DNA of 64,000 nucleotides, taken from assembly GCF_034190915.1 (NCBI RefSeq), contig NW_026947489.1:62310001-62374000 (forward strand), in the 5' to 3' direction. Source of the stretch: Cavia porcellus (taxonomy: Eukaryota > Chordata > Mammalia > Rodentia > Caviidae). Both the position numbers and the translations under genes were made by a program. How positions within the stretch are numbered: the stretch's first letter is position 1; each line of letters opens with the position of its first letter. The notes beneath the pieces are model-generated. The model made no database searches and had not been told where the DNA came from. It saw only the letters and a program-made list of their open reading frames with translations. Of the stretch, positions 57,447 to 64,000 are shown in pieces.

Positions 57447-58020
57447 AAAATGCAAAGGACCTACTCTCTCTGTACCTCAAAGTTTGATTAGTTTATTTCA
57501 TGAGTATTTGTCAAGGATTTATAATGTACTACATGAAGACAGCTGTTCTAAGAAATGGTTTATATATTGCTATTTTTTCTGGAACATATTTAATACTTAA
57601 TTAGCATTTTTATTTTCTGATTGGATTCATTAATTAAATATCATATTTAAGAGAAAAAACAACTAGAAAGAGAATATGAGGTATGATACAAAAATAGGGT
57701 GAATGCTTGATGTTTAAAAATTTACTACACTAAAAGACACATTGCCTTGGATTCCTCCCCACAATTCTTTTCTCTCTTCCCCTTCATATATACTTATTCC
57801 ATCATTATTTCTACTTTCCAAAGCCTGGTGGAAGTCCTCTTTCATGAGTGTCTGTTTTAGCGCTGTTGTGGTTTCATTGATATCTTGAATCCATTCAAAA
57901 TGTTGACCTTTTAAGATCATTTTGACTTTGGGGAAAACCAGAGGTCACACAGTATTGGAATCTGGTAAGTAAGATAGATAAAGACATATTGTTTTTCTGT
58001 TGGATGATCCTCAGCAAAAT
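57447..58020. other. Unannotated intergenic sequence
   Basis: Nothing recognised. Confidence 0.4.
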
Positions 58021-58181
58021 AATTCACTGAATTTTTGTTTTTTCTTTCTTTCTTTTTTTTTTTTTTTTTTGTCTTTTTCATTTTTATTGGTACCAGGGAT
58101 CGAACTCACGACTGCCTGCTTGCAAGGCAGGCGCTTATGCTGCTGAGCTAAATCCCCAGCCCCAATTCACTGAATTTTTGA
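58021..58181 (-). mobile_element. Young ID SINE, antisense, with 17-bp target duplication
   Basis: The reverse complement of the ID copy at 7699. It is flanked by perfect AATTCACTGAATTTTTG repeats (58021-58037 and 58165-58181). Intact B and A boxes and a long T tract (A-tail). Together with 7.7 and 14.2 kb this is the youngest ID subfamily in the window. Confidence 0.96.
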
Positions 58182-59846
58182 TCATAACTCTAAAGATACC
58201 CAGAAAGAGAATCAGAAAGTGGCAAGAACAGTGGAATAAGTGTGTTCTGAAAGAGGGATTAATGACAATATGTCTTTTACTGTAATATATTTTAAAATTT
58301 AAACATTCACTTTATATTTTGATCACCCCTTGTATAGTCTAAGAAAAGAGGAGGGAGGCTAATATAAAACTATATTCATGAACAAGAAGTCAATAAAGCA
58401 AAAACTTTTAAAAAGATGGTTAGGAATGAAAGGGAAGAGAAGGGCAAAGCGGGAGGGGACAGAGCTGGATACTAGAAATCAGCCTTCTCTTCCTATACTT
58501 GGGCCTGTCAATAGCTTAGAATTATGTAATATTCTTAGATAATTTTAAAGCAAAAAGTTAAAAATCAATGAGTAAAAAGCAAAATAAAAAGAATTTAAAT
58601 GTGCATTGCATTGGTAACAAACTACTCAGAAATTATTTCACAATTACCTTAAAACATAAAAGCTGGTTATATGTCTTCACAAGATGTACTGTAAGGACAG
58701 AAGCATGCAGAAAACCCTGAACTGTTTACAGAAATAGAATTGCTGGTGTTTGTGTTAATATTGAAGTAGTGAGACCATTATTTGTATATTATGAGTTAAA
58801 GAAAATTGTTGTCATGGCTATCTCATTGGAAATGTGTATTTTTCAACAAGGGGAGAATTTAAAATATTAGAGGACTTAGCATCCTACAGTGTTGAATTTA
58901 AACTGCAGCATCAGTATGCACTCATAAAGTAATTTATTTTGCCTATATGGATATGCATGCCCACTGCAAAAGCTGAGGAACTAGAATTAATGCAGGAGTG
59001 GCCATGAGTAGCCCTGGTGCCTGGATCATGGCTTGTAAGTACCATTTCCACAGAAGAAATCAGATTTCACTGAGAAATGACTTCAGTTTTGAACCCACAG
59101 TATCAGCAAGTAAACATTTCAACTGTGTGGAGCGCACGTCGCACGCCCCCTAGTGTAGCAGCTGCATGTGACAGCTGAGAGTGCTTGACCCGTAACGCTT
59201 AAGTTTGTATGTGAAGTACCGCCAGGCTGGCCCACAACTTGGCAGCACCTGGAGAAGCATGTCCTGTTAGTGGGCGTGGTATCTTTGCACGTGAATTCCT
59301 GGAGAAGCAAGCACTTTCATGGTGCTTGATATCTTTCTATGGCCCTCCATCAAGCTGGGAACAGCCTCTGTTTAGCATCTTTGCCAACACCGAGAAAAGG
59401 AAATCACCTTTAGATGCTGCAGTCTTTTTGCTGAGCTAAGGAAGATGCGTCACTTGGAAACCAGGGTTGAACAATTTCAAGACAAGGTGTTTCTTTCTTT
59501 TCTTTTTTTTGAAAATCTCAGAAAGGAGAATTTCTAAGGGTTAGCACATTTCCAGATTTCTTGGACACCCACTTTCTTACAAAAGTGAAGAATAAGGTAT
59601 AAAGATAACAAAGATTATCATAGTTAAAGTTTCTGGATATATGTAATCAGTATCTTCCTCCAGTTATTTAAAACTTATTGTTTCTAGGAGTTAATTTGGT
59701 TTCTTCCCTAGCATTCAGTCTTCTCATTCTAAAATGCTAACACCAATTGCATATTTGAAGACTGAAATGTTTTCATAACTACCTTATATGTGTGAAGAAT
59801 GTGCCTTTTCCTTAGATAAGTTTAGTGATTTTGAAAAATGAAATAG
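58182..59846. other. Unannotated intergenic sequence
   Basis: No gene or repeat recognised. Confidence 0.4.
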
Positions 59847-59924
59847 TGGTCTGGGGCTGTGACTCAGCGGTAGAGTGCTTGTCTAGCACGTGTGAAGTCC
59901 TGAGTTCAATCTTAGTAAGGGAAA
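59847..59924 (+). mobile_element. ID SINE
   Basis: GTCTGGGGCTGTGACTCAGCGGTAGAGTGCTTGTCTAGCA with A box, then GAGTTCAATCTTAG (B box). This is a different ID subtype from the young copies: GGTAGAGTGCTTG in place of GGCATAAGCGCCTG. Confidence 0.9.
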
Positions 59925-60490
59925 AATGCTAAAAGCATTCAGAATAAAAACTGCAAAAATCTGTCACTGCTTCTTGTGAAGTAAAAGAGCATTAATATGC
60001 AGCATTTTGAAACAAGGCCAAAGTAGGTAAAACTTTGCAGCTCCGTGAATCAGAAAGCAATTCTAAAACTTAGAAGTATTGATCTCAACTTGATATTTGG
60101 AATGTCTATATAAATAAAAATAGCTATTATGCATTGGAAGTTCTTGAATAAATATGAATCATTTTTCTTGTCATTGTACTGATGAAAGGACACAAGCTTA
60201 AAACCTAATGTATTTCAAAGTGCCTGAATTCTTGCTGTGTACCTCAATTTTTTTGTTATGCTACTTCTGCTTTGTTGTTGAAAATGAAGCTATTAAAAAT
60301 GTTAGAATAAATGTCTCTGTCTTTTAAATTGGTTCTTTCTTTTTAGGGCAAGAGTGAACACTAATACATTTGTGCAATCTTTTTGCAGGTGTTTGTCAGA
60401 ACACAGCAAAAGCTTAGGAAATATTAGATTCTTTGATCAAGAGACATTTTTTCAGACATATAAACAAGGGAAACAACTAAAAAAATACAG
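59925..60490. other. AT-rich unannotated sequence
   Basis: Nothing recognised. Confidence 0.4.
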
Positions 60491-60494
60491 TTTA

Positions 60495-60880
60495 AATAAT
60501 GCCTTGGTTATCATTGTCTTGGTTACTTTTCTCTCATTGCTAAGACAAAATGCCTGACATCCAAAATCAAAGAAGGAAAGGTTTATTTAGCTCACAGTTT
60601 GTGGAGGTTTCAGTCCATAATCAGCTGGCTCCAAAGAAGGATGGCATGGCACAGGAGCAACACTTCAAGGTAACAGAAGACAGCAAAAGCAACAAGAACA
60701 AGAAGAAGGGGAAGAACTCTCTTTTTATCATTTATACTGTAAGCAGACTATGCCCCTTGGGTGGGTATAGCACTCACATCATCTCTGTGCCCTCTTCTTG
60801 CACAGGACGAGGTTGTTTACAAAGTAAGGATTTTGGCCCCCTACTGAATCACTTGGTTGAACTTCTGACCTTTTCAAATT
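60495..60880 (-). mobile_element. MaLR-like LTR, antisense
   Basis: TTGGTTACTTTTCTCTCATTGCTAAGACAAAATGCCTGACATCCAAAATC, then GGTTTATTTAGCTCACAG and a sequence ending in TGAACTTCTGACCTTTTC. Its left part matches 36363-36440 closely, so the two are copies of one family. Confidence 0.7.
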
Positions 60881-62765
60881 GACACAATGGACAATATCCT
60901 AGAGAGTTACTTTACACCTGTCCTTTACATCCAAGATGCAGAGTTACTTAGGTAAGCTTGTAGACTCTCAAGCTGACACAGTGTATCAACAATAACAATC
61001 ATGCAACCTAGACATAATGTTCTAGAACTGTGCTTACTAGCGTGCTTTTTACTATGGGCTGATTCCCTCAACATCCATACAGCCTGTTGACTTGCATTAT
61101 TTATTCTAGAAGTTGGAAAGCTGCAGAGATATTTTCCAAATTCCCTTGCAGCTAGGAGGTGACATGTGCCTTGTGCAAAACCTGGACATGGAAGAAGTGA
61201 TGGGAAGATGTTCAATAAAATGTAACTGTGCTTCCTTTTAGTGGTAGAATTGTGTATGATTTTCTAATTTTCATTCTTTTGACTTTTTAATTTTTCCTCA
61301 ACAAACATGTATTAAATGCTAATTACATAAAAGTCTGTCCCAAAGCGCTACATTGAGACTGACATTCCTGGGTCATAGTCCTTGCTCTGTAGTGACATGG
61401 GGTCTAGGATGGGACAGGCATGTCTGCCCACAGTACTATCAGTTATGGAGTGTTTATGAGGCCATGTCTTCTGCTAGTGTACTTTTCCTGCATGAGAGGT
61501 GGGATAACAAGTTTTACATCCTTTGCAATATAACCTGCTATTCCTGTGTTCATATTCAGGGGCAGAGTTCACTAGCGCAAGTGGAACAGCTTTGAAAGCT
61601 GGTTCTGAGAAGCCAGTAGATGGTAAAATTCCCCACATTGCTTTCAATGTTGTCAGGGTTGCAGTTGTTTCCTGAACTCCTCAGCACCCATCTCTTCCCT
61701 GCCTTTAAAATGAAAACTTTTTAGAACCTCACTATGACTAAAACCCTCTATATTTTGCCCCAATTTTAGAGCCCACAGAATTCTTAGACCATGGAGCCTC
61801 CATCCTTTCTTCATGGTCCCCACCTGCCTCATGTCCTCATTTCCCGCTTGTCTCAGCCCACTTTCCAAGACCCCAGGAACAGCTCCCAGCTCCTGACCCT
61901 CTCTTCTCTGCCTTTACCTGTGGGACTTGCAACCTGGATGAAATCTTGCTCTTCTCTGATCCTTTAGTGTCTTGGTGGGAGAGCCCCAAACTTGCTGTGT
62001 GATTTTATTCTGACCCTTCTCTGACCTTGACTTGCTCGTGGGGTGCCTGGGAGCTCTCCTGGGCCCTGAAAAACTTGCTTCCCCACCTCCAAAACCAAAG
62101 ACAGGTCTCTAATACTCTCCCAATGTGCTTTCACATCCTTCCCTACTGTCTTGCTCCAGTAGTTTTATTTAATTTAATAAAACTGGAGCATGAGACAAAG
62201 ATCCGTTTTTCAGGTTCGAGTGGGTACCCAAAGATTTGGCCATCCTGTCTGGGGATGGACTCTCAGTGCATCAAAGCAGTCCCGCCTTTTCTCAGTGGCT
62301 TTGTTCTGGAGGGATCCTGGCTCATCCACCCTCCACTTGATTCTCCCTTACTGGAAGGACCTGGACACTCAGGTCAAGCATAAGACTATAAATTTCCTCT
62401 TCCTTGCTCACCCCAGCTTCCAAGCTGGTGGGTCCTGAAGGTGGTATCTGTAAAACATAACTTTCCCCTGCTTCTTGGCTCCCATACCTCTGCCACAGCA
62501 TCTCCCTGCCTGTCCAGAAAGTCCAGAGGCTATCTGGCTCATCTTTCTACTCCATCTTCCTTTCATTCCTCTCTGCTCTGAGAGCAGGAAGAACACAGAT
62601 TAACTGTGTCTCCATGCAACAGCTTCTCACAGGATCTCTCTGCCTGCAGAATAACCTCAGTTTCCCTCAGAGATGCATCCACTCTCTTCTACACTCTCAC
62701 TGTTTTCTACTGGCAAGTCAGTTACTGGGCTGTGGTGGGGACACACGACCATTTGTGGGCCTCCT
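60881..62765. other. Unannotated intergenic sequence
   Basis: No gene found. 61290-61350 (CAACAAACATGTATTAAATGC) loosely resembles an L2 end. Frames up to 118 residues have no domain. Confidence 0.4.
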
Positions 62766-62769
62766 GCAG

Positions 62770-63345
62770 CTGCCTGGGCTTCCAGAACCAGGGGCCTATC
62801 TTAGTCACTGGATTTTCTCGGTTGGGGCCTCTCACAATCTTCTATCTCTCAGTCAAGAGCCTTCTTCAGTCACTTGGGTTTGCTTAAGTTGGGAGACTCC
62901 CTGGGTTATGTTTTCCTCAGTCCTCGTGCCTGCCTCAGTCATGAACCTGCCTCTGTCAGGTGTTTCCCTCTGTTGTGTGCCTTTCTCAACCACATACCTG
63001 CCTCAGTCATGAATCTCTGTCAGTCAGGAGATGTCCTCAGCATCTAGCCTGTCATTCAGGGCTTCTCTCAGTCACATGTCTCTTCCATCAGTGGACTCCC
63101 TCAGTGACAGAGCTCTCTGAGTCATGAGTAACTCCTTCTGTCAGGGGCCTCCTTCTCTAACCCTCTTACTTCAGTCAGGATCCTGTTCAGCCCTGTGGGC
63201 CTCCCTAGTCAGAGAACACCCTCAGCAATGTGGGCCATCCTCAGTGAATGATCTTCCTCCATCAGGAGCCTCTGTCAGCCAGGGACCACCCTTAGTCATG
63301 GGCCACTCTCATTCAGGACCCTTTTCAGTCAGCGGCCTCCTTTAC
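62770..63345. repeat. Degenerate CAGTCA-rich minisatellite
   Basis: The motif CCTCAGTCA(T/G)G or a near variant recurs at least fifteen times over about 575 bases, at irregular spacing of roughly 18-36 bases, often followed by GGCCTC. Overlapping open frames here (62614-63012, 63124-63492) come from the repeat and are not convincing genes. Confidence 0.7.
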
Positions 63346-64000
63346 ATGCCTGAAGCCCGCTGTGAAACCAGCCATATCCTCCATCTCATGGCCTCCCCAA
63401 GGTTTTCACAGTCACTCTCTCTGCAGGTCATCCTCAGCCAGCCCACCTTCTCAGTGTTGTCCTTCCAAAGTGTATTCTCTCTTGTCATATAAATGCATAG
63501 GCCTCTCTTTTGACCTCTATTGTATGTATTTGTGCTTGAAATATAATAGTGTATTGTCATCTCTGCTTGTTCCTTTCATTGAAATGAAGCTTTCATAGGC
63601 AGGGGCCTCTGGTGCTTTCCATGCTGTGTGCACTGCACATGGCAGGCACAGTGAATGTGTGTGAACTCACGCTGGCTCTGAGGCCTGCTCCTCACCCTCA
63701 CGCTGCTTGCTGTGGGGTGTTATCCTCAGGGAGAACCTGGATGGGTGTTTCCAGAGCAAGATCTGTGAAGCAATCGCACATCAACTATGAATGCCAAGCA
63801 GCTCTGTTCCTCCATCAGAAGGCAAGGTCAAAGTACAAAACAATCACTGCAATTTGTTTATTTCTAAAGTTACAGAGCTTAGGATAATTTTTTTCCCTTT
63901 TGACACACACACAGCTAGTTTGGCAGCTGATGTGGGCTGTGAAATGAGTTTGACGCTGTTATTGTTCTGGCATTAATCTTTTAACTTGCTTAATAAAAAT
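63346..64000. other. Unannotated intergenic sequence to window end
   Basis: No gene or repeat recognised. Confidence 0.4.

Noticed and set aside
62614..63492. Overlapping frames of 120-130 residues read as a repeat protein
   Set aside because: They come from the degenerate minisatellite; several frames are open at once and none has a domain.

Overview
This is repeat-rich nuclear DNA from a rodent. Two SINE families support that: ID elements (tRNA-Ala/BC1-like head, A and B boxes, A-rich tail) and 7SL-derived B1 elements, including B1-ID dimers. Other signs are an IAP-like class II endogenous retrovirus, rodent-type L1 with tandem repeats in its UTRs, and MaLR-like LTRs. The B1-then-ID dimer order and the ID variant suggest a rodent outside the mouse/rat group. 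I cannot name the species. I see no host protein-coding gene, no rRNA and no CRISPR. Apart from transposon ORFs, the open frames are short and without recognisable domains, so I read the window as intergenic.

Layout. 1-2.7 kb: no recognisable element. 2.7-3.9 kb: old L1 3' sequence with a (CTAT)n microsatellite. 4.9-5.6 kb: a 170-bp imperfect palindrome and an old LTR-like remnant. 5.85-9.56 kb: a young IAP-like provirus with two 485-bp LTRs differing at 2 positions, a 6-bp target duplication, a truncated and partly duplicated gag, an ID SINE at the gag/pol junction, an integrase core, no protease/RT/env, and a polypurine tract. 11.3-12.0 kb: antisense L1 3' UTR. 14.2-14.8 kb: a young antisense ID SINE and a solo LTR related to the provirus. 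17.04-23.76 kb: a nearly full-length antisense L1 with a 15-bp target duplication. Its ORF2 is broken by a segment copied from ORF1 in inverted orientation.

24-41.9 kb: SINEs, older L1 pieces nested with MaLR-like LTRs, and an ORF-less L1-type insertion. At 37.7 kb there is a 39-nt copy of the 5' half of tRNA-Val flanked by direct repeats. 41.9-45.1 kb: a HAL1-like (half-L1) element with 5' UTR, ORF1 remnant and 3' UTR but no ORF2. Its 3' UTR block is present twice. 48-55 kb: two antisense copies of one LTR family, a 781-bp solo LTR with a 4-bp target duplication, and several weaker LTR remnants. 55-64 kb: more SINEs, a MaLR-like LTR, and a degenerate CAGTCA-rich minisatellite.

Nothing here forms a host pathway. 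What connects the elements is retrotransposition: L1 machinery most likely moved the SINEs, the HAL1-like element and the tRNA half, while the provirus kept its cis signals and an integrase core but lost its replication enzymes. I found no convincing new biological system. The most unusual items are the SINE-bearing mini-provirus with rearranged gag, the L1 carrying an inverted copy of its own ORF1, and the tRNA-Val half retrocopy.
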